A stretch of DNA of 64,000 nt from Costus lasius (taxonomy: Eukaryota; Streptophyta; Magnoliopsida; Zingiberales; Costaceae). Numbering within the stretch: the first letter of the stretch is position 1; each line of letters opens with the position of its first letter. The stretch is taken from contig CM050451.1 in the NCBI GenBank assembly GCA_027563935.2, positions 30,085,565 through 30,149,564 on the forward strand. Reading direction: 5' to 3'. The notes beneath the pieces are model-generated. The model saw only the letters and a list, made by a program, of their open reading frames with translations. It searched no databases and had not been told where the DNA came from. Below, piece by piece: positions 11,497 through 20,182 of this stretch. Position numbers and translations under genes: made by a program.

Positions 11497-13215
11497 TGTT
11501 GGGGTATGCCCTTAAGGCTAATGTTTGAGGCCTTTGGGATTGTAACAGTATCATGTAATAAACTTTTGTGTTTATAAAGGCATGGTTATTATTCAGGTTG
11601 TTACCTTGTCTGCAGAAATAAGTGTACTACTGAATAATGTCTCAAAGCTGTTCAGCTAGGCTGACATGCTATAAAGTCCTTAGTCGAGATATCTTGGTGA
11701 ACTTGAGACAGCCTTGATATGCTTGAGACTAATATGTGTTCTAATCTTATAGGATGCTTCGAGCATGGAATAAGATGTAGACTCATGGGTACATTGGATG
11801 TACTGGACAGACCCTACTGGGATATTCCATTGCTTGTCACAATGTGAATAATCCTTGTTTGCATCAAGTGGCACATGTCCTTTGACTTGAGATCACTTGT
11901 ATTTCTAAATGATGAATGTCATTATTTTGAGGTAGTTCAATATCATTTGAAAGATAATGGTTATAGACTATCTTGGATAATGATCATGAGTCAGGTTCAG
12001 ATACTAGTGATAGATAAAGGATTGCCGTCTCCTTGTGGAAGGAGTGTGGTGTTCTAAAGGGGCCCCCCTTATATGAGATGATTGAGAAAGTGTATGGCCA
12101 TACCCAGATGACTATGTTCATCTGATCTAATCATGCTCATCATATTGGAGCTACAAGTTTGACACACTTGTCCAATAAGAACATCCAGTGGCAAAGGAAA
12201 CATGTATGCCTTGTGAAATGATTCACACTTGTGCTGTGGTTTGGGTGTAGTCTTGGAAGACTCTTTCCTTTATATCGGGAGACAGTGATGTGTTGCTAGA
12301 TACCCCTCACTGATTGTGATAACATGAGTTATCGTTACCGACATTTAAAGGAAACCCTTAGGGTCGCACAATTTGATGATATGGCTTACTTAAGTCAGAT
12401 CGTGTGGACTGAATTGTTTTAGTTCAGTTAAAAGGAGATTAGACTCTGATTGTAAGTGAGATCTAGTCTGATCATGTTTGATTGATTAGGGCTTCAGATC
12501 GGTAAGCTTCGATCGAGAGTATGGATGCTAGATCGAAGAGATCAAGAGCATCAAGAGATGAACGGTTAGATCTTGAACCGTTTGGTTCATAGAGATCTAG
12601 ACCATGGCTTGGGCTGGTTTAATTTGGGTTTTTGAACCGAATTGAGTTAAACCTAATTGGCTTGAACCGGTTCACATGGGTGAACGTATGGTTCAAGGTT
12701 TAAAGGCATCTTGGGCAGTTTTTCTTCAAGTGGTCGCATGGCTTGATAACCTTCCATTTTTGGAAGTGTAACGCCATCACTTGAATGAGAAAAACCTCAA
12801 CGCAATTTGCCAATTACTCTCTTGTCTCCTTCATTCGACGAAGTGAGGACTCTTGGAGAAGGTAGCTCTCGGCCAAGCACATCTCGTCATCAACACACGA
12901 CAAGGAACTTTGGGGAGATCTCTTGCTAGCACAAGGAAGATCCTAAAGGGTAGCCATCTCTCATCTAGTGTGTGTTTTCTTTGGAGGAGTGCTTACTTGC
13001 CCTCTTGCTTCCAAGCCGACACCCTTTATCATGGCTATGGTAAAAGATCTCAAACTTGATCTTTGCAATACATATAAAGTTGATCATATATATGTGTTCA
13101 TGCAAACGATTTTATTGAAACCCTAGAAGAGTACATTTTTCGCATGCTCTAGGGTTCGCCCCCCTCTTGAAAGGGGTTTTATCTGCCTGCGCTCCCCCTT
13201 GAAGGGGACCCTTCA
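11497..13215 (+). repeat. 5' LTR of C2
   Basis: 1719 bp, TGTTGGGG...TTCA. TATA-like stretches are TTTATAAAGG at 11571-11580 and CTTTATATCGGG near 12268; the second lies in the block best conserved among all copies, so it is the better core-promoter candidate. Conserved palindromes include GTATGGCCATAC near 12081 and AGTCTTGGAAGACT near 12249. Small ORFs inside it (for example 11680-11874, minus) recur in every LTR and are not genes. Confidence 0.92.
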
Positions 13216-13217
13216 AT

Positions 13218-13229
13218 TGGTATCAGAGC
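13218..13229 (+). other. Primer-binding site of C2
   Basis: TGGTATCAGAGC lies 2 bp after the LTR end and is complementary to the 3' end of plant initiator Met tRNA. The same site follows the 5' LTR in C3 to C6. Confidence 0.93.
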
Positions 13230-14484
13230 GGGTTATGCATGAATCTTATGATTGCTTTAGTGATCCATGTTTGCGCCATTGTTGTAGATCTATCATCATC
13301 ATGAATACATGCTAGTCATTAGATGTTGGCGCATGATTGATATCACATGTTTGCGCTAATGGATAGATCTAATGTCAACATGCGAAACTACATGTTATTA
13401 CTTGTATGATTCTTGGCGCATGTTTCTTGATGGCGCTTGTTGAATGTCTTTGTAAAATTCATTACATCTTGCGCGCCTCACTAGATCTAAGTGGCGCCTA
13501 CTATAAACCCTTAGATGGGTTGATGGGGTTGAAGTCACCTCTAAGTTAGATCCACTAGTCTGATCAGACCATCTGACAGCCTAGATGGATCGACCAGATG
13601 GCACCTGTGCGCAAGCACGAGGTGGCCATAGGTCGATTGCATCTTAGGCGTGTAGCGAGGTCTGGTTGAGACAACTCAGTGAACACACATGAGTTAGGCC
13701 CGGGGTCACACCCGCTTGCCAGAACTCATGAGGGTTGTTCAGCCCTTGGCGCATGCATGGTTGACCATTAGGTCAACTCGAGTCAGTTAGGACTTGGTGC
13801 ATGCAAGGGCAGAGGATCTGACTAGTTGGATGAGTGGATCCCTATCAATGGACCATTGTAAGGTTGTAGGGCTTATAAGAAAATTAAAATTGATGCCAAT
13901 GGGGTTTTCAAAAATTTTATTTTCTTTGTAATGGATCACATGTTGATTGAATGATGCCATGATGCTTGTTTATTTCATCTTATGTGGGTTGCCTTTAATT
14001 GTGTGCTGTGCTGGGGCCTGCGAGCCTGGTAAATTATTATTTTGTGATCTGCGAATCACTTTTAAACTCATTGATTGTATAATTGACCTGTGAGTCAAAC
14101 TTGTCTAGATAGATCAAATTGTATTTGATTAGACAAGAGCACAAAGGCACACATCCTAGAGGGGCATTCAGCTGGTGGCGCACCTGAGGTGCTCTTGGCG
14201 CTAGGGCCCTGGGTTGGACCAGATGAGATGCAAAAGTCCCTAGAAGAGCAAGTGAAGACTTAAGTATCTTAAGGTCTTACTTAGGCTTTGGGCTTTTACC
14301 ACATAAGATCCATGCTTTCTTTTTATTGCTTATATAATTAGAACTGCATGAGTTTATCTTCTGCTATCACCATAGGAATTGCATGATAGTGAAGAAGATA
14401 AAAGACCGTTAAAATCCAACGCTAACATATCAAGCTCGTAAGCCTTCTGACGCGAAACCTCACTGTTCTGATTATCGTTGGAGC

Positions 14485-14510
14485 CGTGTTGTACCCACTC
14501 AGTGGGCACG
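14485..14510 (+). promoter_or_regulatory. Leader hairpin H1
   Basis: CGTG, bulge TTGTA, then CCCAC-TCA-GTGGG, then CACG. It has the same plan as H2 with different paired bases. The structure is seen in the sequence; a role in packaging, dimerisation or translation is inference. Confidence 0.65.
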
Positions 14511-14690
14511 TCCATCTATCTTCAGACGGTGCGGGATTTCACCTGCGTGTTACAGAGAAGGGATTTATCGCTTCTCGTTGCTCAGCATAGCACGTGGTGG
14601 TCCAGGGAGTAGGTCGGGTCAGCTTGACCATGTAGGCTACATATGTGGCGCATATGGTAGCGCATGGAGGCAGCCATCTGTGGGATCAGA

Positions 14691-14722
14691 GACTGTGTTG
14701 TACCAACTCAGTTGGCACAGTC
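14691..14722 (+). promoter_or_regulatory. Leader hairpin H2
   Basis: GACTGTG, bulge TTGTA, then CCAAC-TCA-GTTGG, then CACAGTC. It is conserved in all six copies; in C1 and C5 changes in the lower stem become G-U wobble pairs, so pairing is kept. Confidence 0.65.
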
Positions 14723-14844
14723 TGCTGGATTGCCCAGATGAAGGGGAATCGCACGGGTTGGCGATTGGTAGGGACTGCCTACCAGAAATTAGTGCTTGTA
14801 CTCTCTGTGCATCTTATCTCGCCTGAGCGGGACGCGGAGACCAA

Positions 14845-15003
14845 GTATGAAATCTGGATCCCATCTCACTAAAAGAGTGTTACTCTTTCGGACTGTTTAC
14901 TGGATTTTTCAGTCAGACAAAATAGTGAGAAAAAGAATCTTTCTTAAGTCCTGGATTGATTCTGAACATTGATACTGACCTTGCTGTTCTTGCATTGTTG
15001 TAG
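14845..15003 (+). other. Candidate leader intron just upstream of gag
   Basis: A possible donor CAA|GTATGA at 14845 and an acceptor TTGCATTGTTGTAG ending at 15003, with a branch-like CTGAC about 25 nt before a T-rich tract. The acceptor lies 21 nt before the gag ATG. The same acceptor stands before gag in C3, C4, C5 and C6. This is a motif-based prediction only. Confidence 0.35.
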
Positions 15004-15024
15004 ATTCCTGCAGCAACGAACACC

Positions 15025-18000
15025 ATGAGCTTCAATGTGCGATCCCTACTGGAAAGGGAGAAGTTTGCTGGGCCGAACTTCTCTGACTGGTTCGGACACC
15101 TTAAGATCGTTCTTAAGGCAGAGAGGAAACTGTATGTCCTCGAGACGGCAGTGCCGCCTCAACCCGCTGCGAACGCCGCAAGGGCGGTTCGTGAAGCCTA
15201 TGAAAAGCATGTCAATGATAGCATTGATGTCGCTTGCCTGATGCTAGCGTCTATGACGCCACCCCTGCAGCGTCAGCATGAGGATATGTCGGCTATAGAG
15301 ATTATAGCGAACCTCAAGATGCTGTATGCTGCACAGGCGAGGACAGAACGCTATAATCTGACGAAGCTCTTCTTTCAGAGCAAACTGGCTGAAGGGAGCC
15401 CAGTTGGAGCTCACGTGCTCAAGATGATTGGGCACAAGGAGGCTCTAGAGAAACTGGGGCATACCATTAACCAGGAGCTTGCTGTAGACATAATTCTGCA
15501 GTCTCTCCCGCCCTCTTTCGATGCATTCATTATTAACTTTAATATGAACAAAATCGATTGTACTCCGGCAGAGCTGCTGAATATGCTCTTGACTACTGAG
15601 GAAACTCTGAAGGGAAAGCCTTCAACCTCTGTCTTACTGGTTCCTTCTAGGAACAAGAAGAAGGGGAAGAAGGGCAAGGCCCCTGTCAAGAACTACAGTA
15701 AGGCTCTGAAACAGAAGGTGAAGCGGTCGAAGGACAACAGGTGTTTCCACTGTGGCCAGCTGGGTCACTGGAAAAAGGACTGTAAAGCGCTCCAAGGAGA
15801 TAAGAGGGGAAGCATCGCTTCTGGCTCAGGTATATACGTGACGGAAGTCATGGTTTCATCTTCTTCTATTTCATGGGTGTTGGACACTGCATGTGGAGTT
15901 CACATTTGTTCAAATGTACAGGAACTCAAGAGAAGAAGGCAGGTGGGACAGCATGAGGTAGACCTACGTGTTGGAAACGGGGCACGGGTTGCTGCTGTTG
16001 CTGTAGGAGACTATTTCATTTCTTTACCATCTGGCATTGTATTAGAATTAAACAATTGTTATTTTGTACCGAGTATCACTAAAAATATTATCTCTATTCC
16101 TGCTCCTGTCAGGAAAGGATTTGCCTTTGAATGCAATATTTCAAAGTGTGTTTTATCTTGTGATAATATTGTTTATGCAACTGGTTCAATTAACAATGGG
16201 TTATACATGTTGGACATGGAAAGTTCTATACATAACATTGATAATAAGAAAGCCAAGAATGCTGATGACAGCACCTTGCTATGGCATAGTCGTTTAGGCC
16301 ATATAAACGAGAAACGCATTAAGCGGTTGCATGATCATGGACTGCTGGGATCATTCTCCTATGAGGAGATTGATACATGCAAAGCTTGTTTAATGGGTAA
16401 AATGACGAAGTCACCTTTTCCAAATAAAGGTCAAAGGGCTTTAGGTTTACTTGACCTCATACACAGTGATGTGTGTGGGCCATTTAGTAAACATGCCAGA
16501 GGTGGCTATCAGTACTTCATTACCTTTACTGATGATTTCAGTAGGTATGGGTATGTCTATCAGATGAGACATAAAAGTGAATCTTTTGACAAGTTCAAAG
16601 AGTTCAAGAATGAAGTACAAAATCAGCTAGGCCGAAATATCAAGGCACTTCGCTCAGATCGAGGTGGTGAATACCTAAGTCGAGAGTTTACTGACTATCT
16701 AAAGGAGTGTGGGATTATCTCACAGCTCACTCCACCAGGAATACCGCAATGGAATGGTGTGTCCGAGAGGAGAAATAGAACGTTACTTGATATGGTTCGT
16801 TCTATGATGAGTCAGGCTACTCTACCTTACTCCTTTTGGGGTTTTGCACTGGAAACAGCTGCAAAGGTACTAAACCGAGTGCCATCCAAGGCAGTTTCTA
16901 AGACGCCATATGAGTTATGGTATGGGAAACAGCCAAGCTTGACATTTATCAGGATCTGGGGTTGCGAGGCTTATGTCAAAAAGCTTGCCTCTGGGAAACT
17001 GGAGAGCAGATCTGAGAAATGTATTTTTGTCGGGTACCCTAAGGAAACTAAGGGTTATTATTTCTACGATCCCAAAGAGAACAAGGTATTTGTTGCTCGG
17101 ACGGCCATATTTCTTGAGAAGGAATTTCTGCAAGAGGCCAGTGGGAGAGAAATAAAGCTGGATGAGAATCCAGATGAAGGACAAAGTAGTCAAGCACAGT
17201 TGGATGAGCCTGAGCCGGTAGAACAGGTTACTGAACAACCTGAGGCTCAGATATCACGGGAACCGCGAAGATCGGGAAGGATCCGTCGACAGCCTGAGCG
17301 CTATGACGGAGTCTACATCATTGATAATGATGAACCCCTCACTTATGCGGATGCGGTCAGTGGACCGGAGTCAGCTAGATGGCTTGATGCTATGCGAGCC
17401 GAGATGGACTCCATGTCAGATAACCAAGTCTGGGATTTGGTTGATCCGCCTCCGGGAGTAATCCCTATAGGCTGTAAATGGATCTTCAAGAAGAAGATTG
17501 ACATGGATGGTAACGTGGTTACCTATAAAGGCAGGCTAGTTGCGAAAGGTTTCAAACAAATCTACGGGATAGATTATGATGAAACTTTCTCACCTGTAGC
17601 CATGTTTAAGTCTATTCGGATTCTTTTCGCGATAGCTGCATATTACGATTATGAGATCTGGCAGAAGGATGTGAAGACAGCTTTCCTTAATGGAAATCTG
17701 GACGAGGATGTGTATATGACACAACCTGAGGGTTTCACTAATCCATCAGATCGTCATAAAATATGCAAGTTAAAGAAGTCCATTTATGGACTGAAACAAG
17801 CATCTAGAAGCTGGAATATTCGTTTTGATGAATCAATCTCTGAGTTTGGTTTCATCAAGAACGAAGATGACCCGTGTGTATATAAGAGGTTTAGTGGGAG
17901 CGTGATTACATTCCTAGTCCTCTACGTCGATGATATCTTAATCATTGGAAATGATATTCCTGAACTGCATGCTGTTAAAGCATGGTTAGGAAAATGTTTC

Positions 18001-18906
18001 CAGATGAAAGATCTAGGAGAAGCAGCCTATGTATTAGGTGTGAAGATCTACCGGGATAGATCTAAGAGGCTTCTCGAGCTGTGCCAGAGTACTTACATCG
18101 ATAAAGTCCTGGAGAGATTCCATTTAGAGAATTCTAAAAGAAGATATCTTCCAGTCAGACATGGTCTGAATCTTTCAAGGAGTCAGTGTCCACAAACACA
18201 GACTGAGAAAGATGAAATGGACAATACGCCTTATGCTTCGGCTATTGGGTCCATTATGTATGCGATGTTGTGTACTCGCCCAGACGTCGCTTACGGGTTA
18301 AGCGTGACCAGTCGATTCCAAAGTAATCCAGGTGTGGCGCACTGGATTGCAGTCAAGAACATTTTAAAATATCTACGGAGGACCAAAGATATGTTCTTGA
18401 TATATGGTGGTCAGGAAGAACTCAGTCTTGAAGGATATACTGACGCTTCGTTCCAGTCGGACCAGGATGATTTCCGATCGCAATCAGGCTATGTTTTTAG
18501 CTTGAATGGTGGAGCAGTGGTGTGGAAAAGTTTCAAACAGTCAACTGTTGCTGATTCCACAACAGAAGCCGAGTATGTTGCAGCCTCGGAAGCATCCAAG
18601 GAGGCAGTGTGGATTCGTAAGTTCGTGAGAGAACTTGGTGTCGTTCCTTCGAGTGCAGATCCTTTGGTTATCTTCTGTGATAACACTGGAGCAATCGCAC
18701 AAGCAAAGGAACCACGGTCGCACCAGAAGTCCAAGCACATACAGAGACGGTTTCACTTGATCCGGGAGATCATTGATCGAGGCGAGATCAAAATATGCAA
18801 GGTTCATACAGATGACAATCTGGCAGACCCGCTTACCAAGCCTCTGGCGCAGCAGAAGCATGAGAAGCACTGTAATAATATGGGTTTGAGCTTTCTCAAC
18901 CAATAG
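15025..18906 (+). CDS. Copia gag-pol polyprotein, intact (C2)
   Basis: 1293 aa, ATG to TAG, no interruption. Gag has a CCHC knuckle C240-C243-H248-C253 after a Lys-rich stretch. The protease has D287 in LDTACG. The pre-integrase zinc site is H421-H426-C452-C455. The integrase core is D482, D545, E581 (35 residues between the last two). RT has D882 in DVKTAFLNG and the YVDD box at 967-970. RNase H has D1140, E1183, D1219 and D1268. Integrase before RT defines Ty1/copia, and the sequence style fits Angela/BARE. The start matches the conserved MSFNVRSLLEREKF. M to K in IWQKDVKTAFL just before the first RT aspartate is unlike its sisters (IWQMDV) and could reduce activity. With no visible frameshift, gag and pol would be made as one protein. 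Confidence 0.95.
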   Translation: MSFNVRSLLEREKFAGPNFSDWFGHLKIVLKAERKLYVLETAVPPQPAANAARAVREAYEKHVNDSIDVACLMLASMTPPLQRQHEDMSAIEIIANLKMLYAAQARTERYNLTKLFFQSKLAEGSPVGAHVLKMIGHKEALEKLGHTINQELAVDIILQSLPPSFDAFIINFNMNKIDCTPAELLNMLLTTEETLKGKPSTSVLLVPSRNKKKGKKGKAPVKNYSKALKQKVKRSKDNRCFHCGQLGHWKKDCKALQGDKRGSIASGSGIYVTEVMVSSSSISWVLDTACGVHICSNVQELKRRRQVGQHEVDLRVGNGARVAAVAVGDYFISLPSGIVLELNNCYFVPSITKNIISIPAPVRKGFAFECNISKCVLSCDNIVYATGSINNGLYMLDMESSIHNIDNKKAKNADDSTLLWHSRLGHINEKRIKRLHDHGLLGSFSYEEIDTCKACLMGKMTKSPFPNKGQRALGLLDLIHSDVCGPFSKHARGGYQYFITFTDDFSRYGYVYQMRHKSESFDKFKEFKNEVQNQLGRNIKALRSDRGGEYLSREFTDYLKECGIISQLTPPGIPQWNGVSERRNRTLLDMVRSMMSQATLPYSFWGFALETAAKVLNRVPSKAVSKTPYELWYGKQPSLTFIRIWGCEAYVKKLASGKLESRSEKCIFVGYPKETKGYYFYDPKENKVFVARTAIFLEKEFLQEASGREIKLDENPDEGQSSQAQLDEPEPVEQVTEQPEAQISREPRRSGRIRRQPERYDGVYIIDNDEPLTYADAVSGPESARWLDAMRAEMDSMSDNQVWDLVDPPPGVIPIGCKWIFKKKIDMDGNVVTYKGRLVAKGFKQIYGIDYDETFSPVAMFKSIRILFAIAAYYDYEIWQKDVKTAFLNGNLDEDVYMTQPEGFTNPSDRHKICKLKKSIYGLKQASRSWNIRFDESISEFGFIKNEDDPCVYKRFSGSVITFLVLYVDDILIIGNDIPELHAVKAWLGKCFQMKDLGEAAYVLGVKIYRDRSKRLLELCQSTYIDKVLERFHLENSKRRYLPVRHGLNLSRSQCPQTQTEKDEMDNTPYASAIGSIMYAMLCTRPDVAYGLSVTSRFQSNPGVAHWIAVKNILKYLRRTKDMFLIYGGQEELSLEGYTDASFQSDQDDFRSQSGYVFSLNGGAVVWKSFKQSTVADSTTEAEYVAASEASKEAVWIRKFVRELGVVPSSADPLVIFCDNTGAIAQAKEPRSHQKSKHIQRRFHLIREIIDRGEIKICKVHTDDNLADPLTKPLAQQKHEKHCNNMGLSFLNQ

Positions 18907-18910
18907 ATTA

Positions 18911-18926
18911 AGTGCAAGTGGGAGAT
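18911..18926 (+). other. Polypurine tract of C2
   Basis: AGTGCAAGTGGGAGAT, purine-rich, directly before the 3' LTR and 5 bp after the gag-pol stop. It primes plus-strand synthesis. The same stretch stands before the 3' LTR of C5 at 45597-45612. Confidence 0.8.
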
Positions 18927-20182
18927 TGTTGGGGTATGCCCTTAAGGCTAATGTTTGAGGCCTTTGGGATTGTAACAGTATCATGTAATAAACTTTTGTT
19001 TTTATAAAGGCATGGTTATTATTCAGGTTGTTACCTTGTCTGCAGTAATAAGTGTACTACTGAATAATGTCTCAAAGCTGTTCAGCTAGGCTGACATGCT
19101 ATAAAGTCCTTAGTCGAGATATCTTGGTGAACTTGAGACAGCCTTGATATGCTTGAGACTAATATGTGTTCTAATCTTATAGGATGCTTCGAGCATGGAA
19201 TAAGATGTAGACTCATGGGTACATTGGATGTACTGGACAGACCCTACTGGGATATTCCATTGCTTGTCACAATGTGAATAATCCTTGTTTGCATCAAGTG
19301 GCACATGTCCTTTGACTTGAGATCACTTGTATTTCTAAATGATGAATGTCATTATTTTGAGGTAGTTCAATATCATTTGAAAGATAATGGTTATAGACTA
19401 TCTTGGATAATGATCATGAGTCAGGTTCGGATACTAGTGATAGATAAAGGATTGCCGTCTCCTTGTGGAAGGAGTGTGGTGTTCTAAAGGGGCCCCCCTT
19501 ATATGAGATGATTGAGAAAGTGTATGGCCATACCCAGATGACTATGTTCATCTGATCTAATCATGCTCATCATATTGGAGCTACAAGTTTGACACACTTG
19601 TCCAATAAGAACATCCAGTGGCAAAGGAAACATGTATGCCTTGTGAAATGATTCACACTTGTGCTGTGGTTTGGGTGTAGTCTTGGAAGACTCTTTCCTT
19701 TATATCGGGAGACAGTGATGTGTTGCTAGATACCCCTCACTGACTGTGATAACGTGAGTTATCGTTACCGACATTTAAAGGAAACCCTTAGGGTCGCACA
19801 ATTTGATGATATGGCTTACTTAAGTCAGATCGTGTGGACTGAATTGTTTTAGTTCAGTTAAAAGGAGATTAGACTCTGATTGTAAGTGAGATCTGGTCTG
19901 ATCATGTTTGATTGATTAGGGCTTCAGATCGGTAAGCTTCGATCGAGAGTATGGATGCTAGATCGAAGAGATCAAGAGCATCAAGAGATGAACGGTTAGA
20001 TCTTGAACCGTTTGGTTCATAGAGATCTAGACCATGGCTTGGGCTGGTTTAATTTGGGTTTTTGAACCGAATTGAGTTAAACCTAATTGGCTTGAACCGG
20101 TTCACATGGGTGAACGTATGGTTCAAGGTTTAAAGGCATCTTGGGCGGTTTTTCTTCAAGTGGTCGCATGGCTTGATAACCT
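18927..20182 (+). repeat. 3' LTR of C2, truncated
   Basis: It matches 11497-12752 of the 5' LTR up to GCTTGATAACCT, then changes to minus-strand pol of C3. The bases CCT at 20180-20182 belong to both partners. Confidence 0.92.

Larger units (their letters stand above)
13216..15024 (+). other. C2 leader (5' untranslated region)
   Basis: A stretch of 1.8 kb between primer site and gag without a conserved protein. Contents: two similar hairpins at 14485-14510 and 14691-14722; a candidate intron at 14845-15003; and, unlike C1, C4, C5 and C6, no tRNA-like T-arm near 14160. Short ORFs such as 14578-14826 lie across the hairpins and are likely chance. Confidence 0.8.
11497..20182 (+). mobile_element. 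Copia C2 (Angela/BARE-like), plus strand, intact ORF, 3' LTR cut
   Basis: Order: 5' LTR 11497-13215, primer site 13218-13229, leader, gag-pol 15025-18906, polypurine tract, 3' LTR 18927-20182 (incomplete). The LTRs align without indels (constant offset 7430) and show about seven substitutions by eye over the shared 1256 bp, so the insertion is fairly young. The 3' LTR lacks roughly its last 460 bp. Confidence 0.9.

Noticed and set aside
14578..14872. Leader ORFs of 75-82 aa repeated in several copies
   Set aside because: They span the hairpin region in two frames; the conservation is better explained by RNA structure and recent common origin.
15883..15894. Protease active site DTAC instead of DTG in all copia copies
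   Set aside because: An Ala after Asp-Thr is known in other plant copia elements (the Tnt1 type), so it is a family trait and not a defect.
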